From positions 1,688,001 through 1,752,000 of the forward strand of contig OY829540.1 of NCBI GenBank assembly GCA_963691705.1: a stretch of 64,000 bases of DNA. Reading direction: 5' to 3'. This document shows, piece after piece, positions 12,026 through 21,836 of this stretch. Both the position numbers and the translations under genes were made by a program. Positions within the stretch are counted from its first letter, which is position 1; every line of letters starts with the position of its first letter. The notes beneath the pieces are model-generated. The model did not search any database. It was not told the origin of the DNA and saw only the letters and a list, made by a program, of their open reading frames with translations. The DNA comes from Viola odorata. Taxonomy: Eukaryota > Streptophyta > Magnoliopsida > Malpighiales > Violaceae.

Positions 12026-12295
12026 GTCACCAACCAAGAAAATAGAAAGAAGAAAAGAAAGAAAAGGGATATGAGGAAAAAAGAAAAAATAGGAAGAAGG
12101 GAAAAAATAGAAAGAAAGAAAAGAGAAAATGGGTTGCAGATTTGGTTTTGTTGTTTTCATGCCCATAAATTTCTTCAAATATTTGTTGTTAAATGATGGA
12201 AAGATGAGGGTGGGAAGGTGAGATTGGAGTCAGACGCGGTGCTGAGAATCTTGAGATGAGAGAGATGAAGATGTGAGGAGAATAGGGAAAGAGAG

Positions 12296-12326
12296 AAAAT
12301 AATAATAATAATAATATATATATATA
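12296..12326. repeat. (AAT)n/(AT)n microsatellite
   Basis: A short compound run of AAT and then AT units within purine-rich non-coding DNA. Confidence 0.8.
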
Positions 12327-12449
12327 CCAATAAAGAGGGGGTGTCCGGTGAAAGAAAGGGAGTGGTATATACGCAGCGATTTGGTTTGTTTTAAGAGAGG
12401 GAGAGAAAAAGTTTTCTCCGACGAGGGTAATGTACAGTCGCCGGTTCGA

Positions 12450-12452
<3 letters not shown>

Positions 12453-12492
<40 letters not shown>
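12453..12492. repeat. T-run of 40 bases at the edge of the pararetrovirus copy
   Basis: An uninterrupted T-run on the + strand (A-run on the minus strand). It sits exactly where recognisable viral leader sequence on the minus strand ends. Confidence 0.95.
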
Positions 12493-12495
<3 letters not shown>

Positions 12496-12629
12496 TATGG
12501 GCTACTGTTTAGGTACGGGGAACTAAGGAACTATTTGGGAACTGGAAACTAGAGAGAGAGTTTAGAGAGACATAAGTTGAATGAAAGCTCTCGTTGTATT
12601 GATTTTTTCTTATGTTTACAAATGAAGGG

Positions 12630-12890
12630 GAGAGCCCCTTATATAGAAAAACTCAAGGCTAAAGGCCAAAATACAAGTGGCCTAAAAAGCTAATCTAAAA
12701 CGGATATTTCTTTACAAAAGATAAATGGCCGACAAAGGTAAAAAAGATGGCCGACAAAAGTAAAGTAAAAAGAAAAATTATTACATCCTGCCAAAAGGCA
12801 GTTGTCTGTCTTTCTATCTTTAACAGCTGTCTTCTGTGATCGTCATTGCTTACGATTCTTTTCTATAGACGTCATTGCTTACGTCTGCCT
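12630..12890 (-). promoter_or_regulatory. caulimovirid 35S-type promoter, minus strand
   Basis: On the minus strand an as-1-like element reading GACGTAAGCAATGACGT lies at 12869-12885, with a second half-copy at about 12841-12855. A TATA box CTATATAAGG follows at about 12638-12650. This arrangement of TGACG-type motifs upstream of a strong TATA is characteristic of caulimovirus full-length-transcript promoters. The start site would be near 12610, and the leader then runs about 115 bases to the A-run. Confidence 0.75.
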
Positions 12891-12891
12891 T

Positions 12892-13119
12892 CTAGATGTC
12901 TCTGTGTGTATCTGGAATAGTGGGAATAGTGTCATCACTATCGTTTCCAGCTTCTGTCATCTCTCTGTCTTGTAGATCTTCTATGAGATTGATGATATTA
13001 TCTTCCTCAAGAAGTCTTCCATCTCCCGAATGTGGAAGGAACATTTTCCATTCTTTTGTGCTATAGATCTGGATAAAGTATCCTTCTCCTAAGAGATGGT
13101 AACTCATCCAAGTCTCTGG
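12892..13119 (-). pseudogene. viral C-terminal fragment, possibly transactivator tail
   Basis: An open frame on the minus strand ending just before the viral promoter, with acidic C-terminal residues. In caulimovirids the gene before the large intergenic region is the transactivator/inclusion-body gene, and the + strand copy of that gene (15992-17569) is interrupted at its 3' end. This piece could be its missing tail. That is inferred from position; I see no diagnostic motif. Confidence 0.4.
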
Positions 13120-13300
13120 TGTGTAGAGGGCTCTGGGACTGTCTTAGAGTAGTAGATACGGCAGAAACAATAGACTTATTTACCCCAGAAATGATTGATA
13201 AAATACAGAAAACAGGCAAATTATTTGCACATACAGGACTGATAGTAATAGGTATCAAAGGATTAGGAAGAAAAGCATTAGGAACTAAAGTTTTAGTTCT
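13119..13300 (+). pseudogene. movement protein, internal fragment
   Basis: About 50 codons resembling the start of the 30K-superfamily core of caulimovirid movement proteins (TGKLFAHTGLIVIGIKGL region). The frame is cut on the left at about 13119 by the minus-strand fragment and on the right at about 13296, where it meets DNA in the opposite orientation. The continuing part of the domain is found 4.3 kb away at 17557. Confidence 0.6.
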
Positions 13301-13481
13301 TGTCTACATCTATTTCTTCTTCTAATTGGACTACAGTCTGTGAGCTATTACTTCCTGATCCTTTACTAAATACTTTATTTAGAAAGGTATTTCCACTAAT
13401 TTCTTCTCTAGAAGACATACTTCTTCGAGGCTGTTCTTGTATGGTTCTACTACTTCCACTAAAAGGTCTAAAGGTACTCAT
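13293..13481 (-). pseudogene. viral open frame, N-terminal fragment
   Basis: A 62-codon frame on the minus strand, Ser/Arg-rich then acidic, starting with an ATG that overlaps the stop codon of the preceding frame (ATGA arrangement at 13478-13481). Such overlaps are usual between caulimovirid genes. It stops at the inversion boundary near 13296. It may be the N-terminus of the movement-protein gene; there is no diagnostic motif. Confidence 0.45.
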
Positions 13482-13990
13482 TTTCTAGGTGACCAATGAT
13501 TATATTTTATTGGTTTATTAATAATTTTAATAGTTTTTTCTAGGTTTAGCTTTTCTAAAGCTTTGGTTAAACTAGAAATTTCTGGTGAGTCTTCTGTTGG
13601 TTTTATGCTTTTATCTCTTTTATTATCTGTGAGGATATATTCGTTCTGGTGTTTAATAAAATCTAGATTTTCTACTATAAGACTCTTAAAACGACTGTTC
13701 TCTGTTATTGATTCTTTAATACTTTCTATCTGTTTATGAATATTATCTCTTTCTATGTCTAGACGAGTTGCTAAACTTATAATAAGGTCTGTTAGACTGT
13801 TTAAATGAGCGTTAGAACTGTGGAGTCTGTGCTCTGAATTTTTATCTACTCTGCAAGTAATTTCACTTACTTCTGTAGGTACTTTATACTTATCCTTCAA
13901 AATTTCGAGATCTAAGTATTCGATTCTTTTTAGCTTATGATTCGCAATGGTGAAAGCTTTTTGGGAGATGTAGAAAAAAGATTTATCAAT
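13478..13990 (-). pseudogene. virion-associated-protein-like viral frame
   Basis: The minus strand is open from 13990 to the stop at 13478, about 170 codons, with no ATG near its 5' end. The predicted product is mostly alpha-helical with heptad-like Leu/Ile spacing and a Lys/Pro-rich C-terminus. This fits the coiled-coil, DNA-binding virion-associated proteins of caulimovirids. The tail overlaps the next frame by 4 bases. The missing start suggests truncation at the left of the fragment. Confidence 0.5.
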
Positions 13991-14189
13991 TTATGAAAAT
14001 GTTTCCAGTCTTAATAGTATTAGTTCCCTTTAAAAGATAAGCCCGATTATAAGCAATAAAAGGTAATAAAATTAAAATTCTTTAAACATAAACAAGGTAT
14101 TGATAATAAAGCAAGATTGTAACTTAAAGATCTAACTCACCCTGGCGGGTTCGTGGTTATAGCAGGCTTTACTCCTTCTGTGGATACCC

Positions 14190-15995
14190 TTGCCACGCCT
14201 GTCCAAGTCAGCTCAAGGAATACAGTTTATAGATTTTGCAAAGAATTACAGCATAAAATACGAAATACCACAAATTAACATAGCACCAGAAAACACAAAG
14301 AGTAATGATTTTTTATTAGGATTAAATTTTATATGCAGTTTAAATGGTAGTATCACAATAGCTAGAAATTGTATAACAATCAGTAAAAATGTTTATACAT
14401 TTCCAACAAATAAATACATACAGACAGCGGAGTTCGCACGAAAGCGTGGTGGACAACCTACCTTAGAATTCTTAAAACCAGAAACAAAAAGAACAAATTA
14501 CATAGAAAACGAAACATACACTATGATAGGAAGAGAATTGGCCTTAGATTTAGAAAAAGGACCAGATATTAAAATTAGTAAAAACTACCCGATAATACAA
14601 AGATTAGAAAAAATAGGATTAATAGGTGAAGACATTACTAAAAACAAAGTAGAATATAAAGCCAAAATGCAGATTAAGAATCCTGATATAAGGATTGTAA
14701 CAGCAAATATAGATTACAGTCCATTAGATAGAGAGGAATTCAAAAAACAAATTCCTGAAATGATAAACCAGGGATTAATTAGAAGATCAGATAGTCCTCA
14801 TAGAACAGCAGCCTTTATAGTTAGAAATCACAGTGAGATCAAAAGAGGAAAAGCCAGAATAGTCTACAATTATAAAAGATTAAATGATAACACAATAGAT
14901 GATGCTTATAACATCCCAAACAAAGACAGCCTAATAGGGTTAATACAACAGAAAAAGATTTTTAGTAAATTTGATTTAAAATCAGGATACAATCAATTAA
15001 AGTTAGAAGAATGGTTTAAACAATGGACAGCGTTTACATGTTCAGAAGGACATTTCGAATGGAATGTTCTTTCGTTCGGACTAAAGAATGCACCAGCAGT
15101 ATTTCAAAGATTTATGGATTCTATATTCTTAGAATTCGATTTTTGCCTAGTATATATAGACGATATTTTAGTAGCCAGTAATAATATCAAAGAGCATGAA
15201 AATCATTTAAGACAGGTTTTTCAGAAAATAGAAGAACATAACATAGTGGTAAGTAAAAGAAAAATGGAATTATATAAAAGAAAAATATCCTTTCTAGGAT
15301 TAGAAATAGGAAATGGAAAAATAGAATTACAGCCTCATATAGCAGAAACTATTCTAAAATTTCCAGAAAAATTAGAAGGTTTAAAACAGATACAAGCATT
15401 CTTAGGCATACTAAACTATGCTAGAAAGTTTATCCCCAATTTGAGCAAATTGGTAGGACCTCTTTATAGTAAAACAGCAAAAAATGGACAAAGAAATTTT
15501 AACAAAGAAGATATAGAACTAGTAAAACGAATTAAAGATCAGGTTAGAAAAATTAAGCCATTAGAGTTACCCTTAATAACAGATTATATCATCATTGAAT
15601 GTGATGGTAGTAAAGAAGGATGGGGAGCAGTTATGATCTGTAAACCCAATAAATATTCAGAAAAAGAAACAGAAAAGATTGCCGCTTATGCCAGTGGTAA
15701 TTTTAAAACAGGACAAAATTGGACAAGCCTAGATTTTGAAATTCAAGCATTAATAAATGCTCTAGATAAATTTAAGATTCATTTACAGAATGAATTTACA
15801 GTCAGAACAGATTGTGAAGCAATAGTGAAGTTTCTAAAGAACGAAAATAGTAAAAAGATAAACAGAACAAGATGGGTAAATTTACAGAATTTAATACAGG
15901 GAAATGGATATAAAATCTGTTTCGAACATATAAAAGGAAAAAATAACAGTTTGGCAGATTTACTGTCTAGAAATATTGAAAAATTATTTAAATGA
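14190..15995 (+). pseudogene. caulimovirid polymerase: partial protease, RT and RNase H
   Basis: A 601-codon frame. The first about 60 residues resemble the end of a pepsin-like protease (LLGLNFI) but the catalytic DTG/DSG part is missing. The RT domain spans about residues 170-400 with FDLKSGYNQ, SFGLKNAPAVFQ and the catalytic YIDD at 322-325. RNase H follows (about 460-600) with all four acidic positions recognisable: ECDGS, FEIQAL, RTDCEA and ADLLSR. Similarity is to pararetroviral rather than Gypsy RT. The frame is open throughout, so decay since integration is modest, but the gene is 5'-truncated. The stop overlaps the next start (ATGA at 15992-15995). Confidence 0.9.
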
Positions 15996-17569
15996 TACAG
16001 GTAAGAATGAAGAAAAGGGTGATAAAACCCAAAGAACAGATGTTCAAGGAACAGACAGAAAACAAACAGGAGCCAGACACTCAAGAATCAGTTTCAGACA
16101 GAACCATCATGTACAGAAACAATCTGGCTATGCCAGTCACAATTACAGAAAGAGGATCATCATCCTCTAATATACAGAAAATGGTTCCATCCACACAGAG
16201 AGCCTCTCCAGTTAGAGGAGCAAACAGAGATCTTAGATTTGGTACAATGTACCTTACAGAATTTACAGAAGGAGGTAACAAAAAATTCAAACCCTTTGAA
16301 GGATTGAATATAGATAGAGAACAGCAATGTTTGCTAGATAATATCTGGCACATACAGACCCTTCCTGCAGCAACACAGTTCAAAGTACAATGCTTAAATG
16401 CCTTAAGCATGTATTTTTCAGACAAAAATCCTAAGATTCACAGAAAGTCTTTTTCACATTATGTGATATACAGAGGTTTAAAAACAGGAGTTTTCAACAG
16501 TTTTAATACAGTTAAAAATTTCATCATGTGTCAAAATCCCATATACGTGGGATATCACAGTTTCTCTGAGGCCTTAGAAGAAGCAAGGGCCCAATTAGGC
16601 CCAAACTTCTACATAGAACCTGAAACAGTCAGGCCTTACTCAGAAGTAGCTAGAGAAGATACTAGCCAGCTCATAGCAAGGCTAGAAGATAAAAACAGAA
16701 AGTTAGAGGAGCAGTTGGCCCAACTCCAACAACAGACAGCTACACAGATTGCTTTCTTAGAACAAAAGAGAGAAAAAGCAGAGAAACAGACAAAATCCAT
16801 AGAAACACTGGCAACACAAAGGGAAAATATAATGAAAAGTTTAAACAGCAAAGTCCAACAGCTAGACAAATTCCTTAAAAAAGAGAAAACTCCAGTAAAC
16901 AGAAGCAATACACAGCTTAAAGCCAGACTCCTAGACATGCCTGCTAGTAGAGTCCTCCAGCCCCTATTTGAAGAATGGCCTGAAGGAGAAGAAATAATCA
17001 AACAGAAAACAGAAAGTAGTCATTTTGAAGGACTACTTAACGCACAGAAAGAGATAGTAAAAATGCATTTTGGAGAACCAGGATGGAAATTTAGAGGAGT
17101 AAAGGTCATCCAAAAACCCTTTGCCTTAAACAGAGGACCATTCTCCAGATATCTAAAAGACACAGAAACAGCCGGACTATTCAAACTTCAAGTAGATTTA
17201 AATATCACAGATCTTCCTTTTCAAAAAATCCTGTCATTCTTCCATATGGGAATGTTAGAACAGATAACTTTCAGACTAGAAGAAGAAGGAAAAATTGAAC
17301 AATATCTAGAAGAATTTGGAGAGAAATTCTTCCTGATTATAGGAAACATGGCTGTTAGAAAGAAACTAAGATGCATCATAGATTCTACTCTCCCAGCAGC
17401 AATGGGATTCGAAATAGTCCCTGCAAAGAAGAGAATTTTTGTTCTTACAGTAGACACAGACAGAGATCATATAGAAGACATCAAAATGATTGCTTTGGAT
17501 CCATACGATTTCTCAGAACTAGAAAATCCAGAAATATACAAAGCAGCACAGAGTTCTAATTCTAGATAA
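15992..17569 (+). pseudogene. caulimovirid transactivator/inclusion-body protein-like, 3' end broken
   Basis: A 525-codon frame starting 4 bases before the polymerase stop. Around residues 150-195 is a block (VIYRGLKTGVFNSF, then a following HSFSEALEEA) matching the RNase H1 N-terminal-type fold found in caulimovirid transactivators. A coiled coil follows at about 225-305. The C-terminus runs into the movement-protein fragment at about 17557, so the natural end is lost. Position directly downstream of the polymerase gene is as in transactivator-containing genera. Confidence 0.75.
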
Positions 17570-18670
17570 ATCATGGAAAACAGATGTTAAAAAAGCAACC
17601 ATAGCAGGTATGGAAGTAGATCTTAGTCAGAATAGTGCGCTCTTTTACTGTGCACCTGCAATATTAAAAGATATAAAAGATTTAAAAAATTTAAAAATAG
17701 GTCTAGATACCAAAGGATATGAAGATTACAAAGGAAACAATTTGGTAGTTAGTATAGCAATCTTAGGAAAAGCTAGTAACAGATCTGGTATGAATTACAA
17801 TGTCAATATAGAAGGAATAGTAGAAAACCTAGCAAGTCGTGGAATAAAAATGATAGATCCAGTAAAGATAGATCCTGAAGAATTAGCAGGACGAGAATGG
17901 TCACTAAAGAAATTCACAGATACTATTGAAACGATATTAGTACCAGAAAAAAGTGTCATTTATGAAGATAAAGACGGAAACTATAGTATGAGATTTAATA
18001 ACTATGTAGAAAAAGAACCAACAAAAGAAGATGACAGTGATCAAGAAAATAATAGTATGATGAATGCAGAATTAGGAGAACCAATATACGATACAGACAA
18101 TGAAGAAAACCCCCTATATGACACAGAAAATGAAAATATAGAAGAATGCATAGGGTATGGATTATATGAAGAAATGTATGAAGAAACAGAAGAAATAAAT
18201 GAAATAGAAGAAATAGCTGGTTTCAAAACAGAAGAAGTTCATAAAACATTTGACCAAATAATTAACAAGAAGTTTACAGAAATTAATATACAAGAACAAG
18301 TTGATGACATGCTGATAGAATGTATGACAGAGTTAGGATTAGAATATGAGGAAGCCTATAACAGGTTAAATGAAGTTTTTAACCTACCATTAGTAACAGA
18401 CATAGTTAATGGAAAAACAGTAATGAGTGATTTTTTCAAATCAGAAGTTAGCTTTATGGACCAGAACATAGATCCTAGAGGAACTAAGAGACCAAAACCA
18501 GAATTCGTAACACCTGGAGATTCAGGAATAGAAATGTTAGGTAGAGAACCATGGGTACCTGCCACGGCAGTATACCAAGGTGAATCAAATCTTAGAGGAA
18601 GAGGAACAAGAATGCCTATAGGAAAACTTTACAGTTCACATATGTTATTAATAGAACAACAAAGTCCTCA

Positions 18671-18674
<4 letters not shown>
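17557..18674 (+). pseudogene. movement protein C-terminal half plus acidic region
   Basis: The open frame passes through the 30K-type movement-protein C-terminal core (ALFYCAP, TKGYEDYKGNN and a following NRSGMNYNVNIEG region). It then enters a Glu/Asp-rich stretch like the acidic N-termini of caulimovirid coat proteins. It suggests a movement protein fused to, or followed in frame by, coat protein. It ends in the (TA)n tract; the final Tyr-Ile codons are microsatellite. No Cys-His coat-protein zinc knuckle is present, so most coat protein is missing. Confidence 0.65.

Positions 18675-18727
<53 letters not shown>
18675..18727. repeat. (TA)n microsatellite bordering the viral copy
   Basis: About 26 TA units between viral coding sequence on the left and hAT subterminal sequence on the right. 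Confidence 0.97.
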
Positions 18728-18730
<3 letters not shown>

Positions 18731-18742
18731 GGACCAGGACTA

Positions 18743-18818
18743 GGACCAGGACGCAGACCAGACCCACCGGGCCGGGACCAGGACCAGGACGCAGACCAGA
18801 CCCACCGGGCCGGGACCA
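18743..18818. repeat. 38-bp tandem repeat in the hAT right arm
   Basis: Two copies of a unit beginning GGACCAGGACGCAGACCAGA at 18743 and 18781, in the subterminal region of the 9215-18908 hAT. Confidence 0.85.
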
Positions 18819-18916
18819 GGAATCTGGACCCATTTTTAGTCTGGTCCGGTCTAGTCCCGGTCCCGAATTCTTCGGGTCTGGACCCGCAGACCCATTTTGA
18901 CAGCCCTACTTACTTG

Positions 18917-19535
18917 CAGCTATTGCTACTAACATTTTTATATTGACGCTAATTTATTATTTGGCATGATTTCATAATAAAATATATATTGATTACGTAC
19001 CTAGCATTCATTGTGTACCATAAAAATTGACATGTATTATATAATTAATAATTTTATATTATTTGATATTATTTTTCATCAAATTTATTAATTAGATAAG
19101 TTAAAAATCTTTAGGTTGAAATATATTAAATTGAATTGATTTGTATAATTAATTAAAAATTATGATATAAGTTATGGAATTTGAAAGGATTGAATTTCAA
19201 TTATATAAAAAGTCACACAAGTATTCATTGGATGGTGTTCATGAATGCTAACGAAAACTAAAGTTAGTTTCATTTGATTAAATTATATAATTATTTATTT
19301 TATCTACCTTATAATTATATTTAGTTGTGAATAATTATTTATAGTGTAATATCTTTTTTTATTACATATATGAAAATGGATATATTTCCTTTTTGATAAT
19401 TTTATCAATAATTTAATACGGGTATGCAATGTGCGATTTTGAGACTACGATATGAAGTAAAAAAAATAAAAAAGAGGACGATGTAAAAGAAACTAAAGTA
19501 AGAAAAGAAAAGGACAAAGTAGAAGAAATGTATAC
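18917..19535. other. AT-rich intergenic DNA
   Basis: No gene, RNA or repeat boundary recognised. Confidence 0.5.
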
Positions 19536-19543
19536 AACTTAAT

Positions 19544-20186
19544 CAGTGACGGATCCAGGAATTATTTCTTGGGGGGGCGGGGGTTCGGGGGCAGCGCCCC
19601 CGAATTTTTTTTTTGAGTATTTTAAAGAGAAAGCAAGCGAGCTAAATGAAAAATTGAACATACATTAGAATTCATACAATATACATACTTCTTACAATTG
19701 TTCTCTACGAGTTTTCATTTTTTGAAATCCTTATATGATTCTCTCATTCTCTACACAATCAAAAAAGGGAATGTGGTGTTCATACCTGGACTTGATCATA
19801 AGACTAAGAGAATGTGGTGTTCATACCTGGACTTGATCGAGGAGACTCAGGAGAGGAGAAGCTAGGGATTTGGTCTGCAGTGAAAAAAAGGGATTTGATT
19901 TGGTAAAGGAGAAAAAAATAGGCGTAGGGATTTGATTTGGTAAAGGAGAAAAAAAGAGGCGTAGGGATTTGGCAGGGATTTGATTTGGTAAAGGAGAAGG
20001 GATTTGGTAGGGATTTGATTTGGTAAAGGAGAAAAAAAGAGGCGTGCGTAGGGATTTGGCAATTGGCAGAGGTAGGGATTTGATTTGGTAAAGGAGAATG
20101 GGCATTACGGGCTTAGTAAATTTTTTTTTTGGATTGAGCCTGGGTAGGCAATTGCCTACCCTTGTCCCTTAATAGATCCGTCATTG
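19544..20186. mobile_element. Tip100-like hAT MITE
   Basis: Ends CAGTGACGGATC (19544) and GATCCGTCATTG (to 20186) are inverted repeats with one mismatch. The flanking 8-bp duplication AACTTAAT is perfect (19536-19543 and 20187-20194). The 643-bp interior is non-coding. From about 19885 to 20100 it contains several irregular copies of a GGGATTTGATTTGGTAAAGG unit. The ends belong to the same class as the 3526-8736 MITE. Confidence 0.9.
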
Positions 20187-20194
20187 AACTTAAT

Positions 20195-21017
20195 AAAGGT
20201 TGAGGTAGTAAAAGAAAGTGAAAAAGAGCTGTTATATAGGATAGGTAAACCAAATAGTAATTGGACTAGGAATATGTGTGGTTGAAAGGAAAAAGTGTAA
20301 TTACAAAAAAAAAAAAAAACATGTATGGTATGCAATAAAAGTAAAGACATGGGTATGCCACATGACTAGGTACGTATACAATATACGTACATATATATTG
20401 AAAAAAAATTAGAAATTCTTGGGCGGGGGTGGGCCCACCCCTGACTCCGCCTTTGCACCCGCCACTGCACCAATGTGCTAGTTGACTAGGATCATCTTTT
20501 AGAGCCATTCCTTAAGTGATTTGAAAGAGGATGGAAGTAGGAATTCTAAGCGTACTAGATTCTATAGCAACTTTGTAGACTAAGAATGAATATTTGTGCA
20601 CCAATGATCAAATACTTATGAATGATAACTTGCTTCAACCTTTATTAGGAACCTTTTACACTGTTTTCATTGTCTTTCAATTTTACTTAAGTGTTAAACT
20701 CTAGTCTTTATTTTATTTTAAATTTACTCATTTTCTGTGAATTAAACCTCTTACCATTATTTGCAATATTATTGTAGCTAATGATCTATTATATTTATTT
20801 TTTATGTTCTCAACACTCGGTCCAATTTTGGCCTCTGCATTTGACAAAAAATCTCAAATTGTCCTCTACATCAACTAAATCTGGAATTACACTTAATTTG
20901 TCTCAACTAGCAACCTCATTGTTTCTTCCTTCCGGAATTAATAATTTTAAAACTAATTAAGAATTGTTTTTGTATCATACGTGGCACTCTAAGTCTCTAA
21001 CATCCACAATGTCATAT
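20195..21017. other. intergenic DNA with a possible transposon end
   Basis: Mostly AT-rich. At about 20420-20467 a G/C-rich segment ends in CCCGCCACTG, resembling a Tip100-type right terminus. I found no matching left end or target duplication, so it is at best a fragment. Confidence 0.35.
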
Positions 21018-21020
21018 TAA

Positions 21021-21833
21021 TGATATGTTTGGTTACCGGTAAAGGATAAGAATGAAAACTCATTTCTTAGTATTTCAGTCATTTTGTTCCAAGGAATGGA
21101 GACAAGAAATGAAAATGGATCAGGAATGGGAACGAAGCTCAAAACATAATTTTATGGCTAGAACTCCTGCATATACAATATGAGAATTTTTTCTAATTAT
21201 AAATACATTTTTTTTTTTATAAAATTATTATTTATGCCACTATATAAATATCATTTATTTTCCATTTGTACGGTCGTGACTTGAACCGTAACTTCCTTTT
21301 CTTTTTTTTATAATTCAATTAGTTTTTTTTTTAATAATTCAATATAGCCTTTCAAATAAAATGTTTGATGCTTGTTATAGAATGTTACAGATCACTTTAA
21401 TCCATAAGAAGCTTCCTTCTTGATTTTTCTTTAGATAAAGTTCCTTATTTTTTTTTCTTAATTTATAATTAATCGTTAAATAAAATACATTTTATGATTT
21501 TTTAAATAATATTTTATTGACATGTGGAATTTAATATTTATGTTTTATTCAATAAATTTATATATAAAATTATCAAATAATATAATCAATGAATTTTATT
21601 ATTAAATATCCATGAAAATAGAGATAAAATAGAAATTTACACGTTTATTCTCATTTTTTATCATTTATACTAAAAAAAGGTAATGGTCATTCAACTTTTT
21701 TTAATTTTAATTCTTAGTGGTAGAATACCAAACACATTAATGGACATATTCTTTTATTCTCATTCATACTCATTTTCATTCTCTACCTCCATTTTTATTT
21801 CTTATGGTCCATTACGAGTAACCAAACATGCCG
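21021..21833. mobile_element. PIF/Harbinger-like non-autonomous element
   Basis: The left end TGATATGTTTGGTTAC and the right end GTAACCAAACATGCCG are imperfect inverted repeats sharing ATGTTTGGTTAC. TAA flanks both sides (21018-21020 and 21834-21836), the usual 3-bp target of PIF/Harbinger elements. The interior is AT-rich and has no transposase. Confidence 0.6.
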
Positions 21834-21836
21834 TAA

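Larger units (their letters stand above)
12493..18674. mobile_element. endogenous caulimovirid pararetrovirus, rearranged and defective
   Basis: An old integrated copy of a plant pararetrovirus (Caulimoviridae-type). Recognisable parts are a promoter and leader on the minus strand (12493-12890), a C-terminal gene fragment (minus), movement-protein fragments on both strands, a virion-associated-protein-like frame (minus), RT/RNase H (+), a transactivator-like gene (+) and a movement-protein tail with an acidic region (+). Their orientation and order are not those of a viral genome. Most of the coat protein and the start of the protease are absent. It lies between a T-run and a (TA)n tract, inside the hAT at 9215-18908. 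It cannot encode a complete virus as it stands. A genus assignment would need a tree of the RT domain. Confidence 0.9.
9215..18908. mobile_element. non-autonomous hAT element expanded by nested insertions
   Basis: Terminal inverted repeats TAGGGTTGTCAA (9215-9226) and TTGACAGCCCTA (18897-18908) match at 11 of 12 bases. The 8-bp duplication CTTACTTG is perfect on both sides (9207-9214 and 18909-18916). Subterminal GGGTCTAGTCCCGACCC-type motifs are present at both ends. No transposase was seen. The element's own DNA appears to be 9215-9706, part of 12026-12452 and 18728-18908; the rest is a nested LTR element and a pararetrovirus copy. The ends resemble those of the 3842-8717 hAT, so related transposase could have mobilised it. 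Confidence 0.9.

Noticed and set aside
14130..14190. GGCGGGTTCGTGGTTATAGC-like stretch resembling a tRNA fragment
   Set aside because: No cloverleaf could be formed by eye and no tRNA arms are evident.
20468..20606. CACCAATG repeated at 20468 and 20599 like an 8-bp target duplication
   Set aside because: The 120 bases between have no inverted termini, so chance similarity is more likely.
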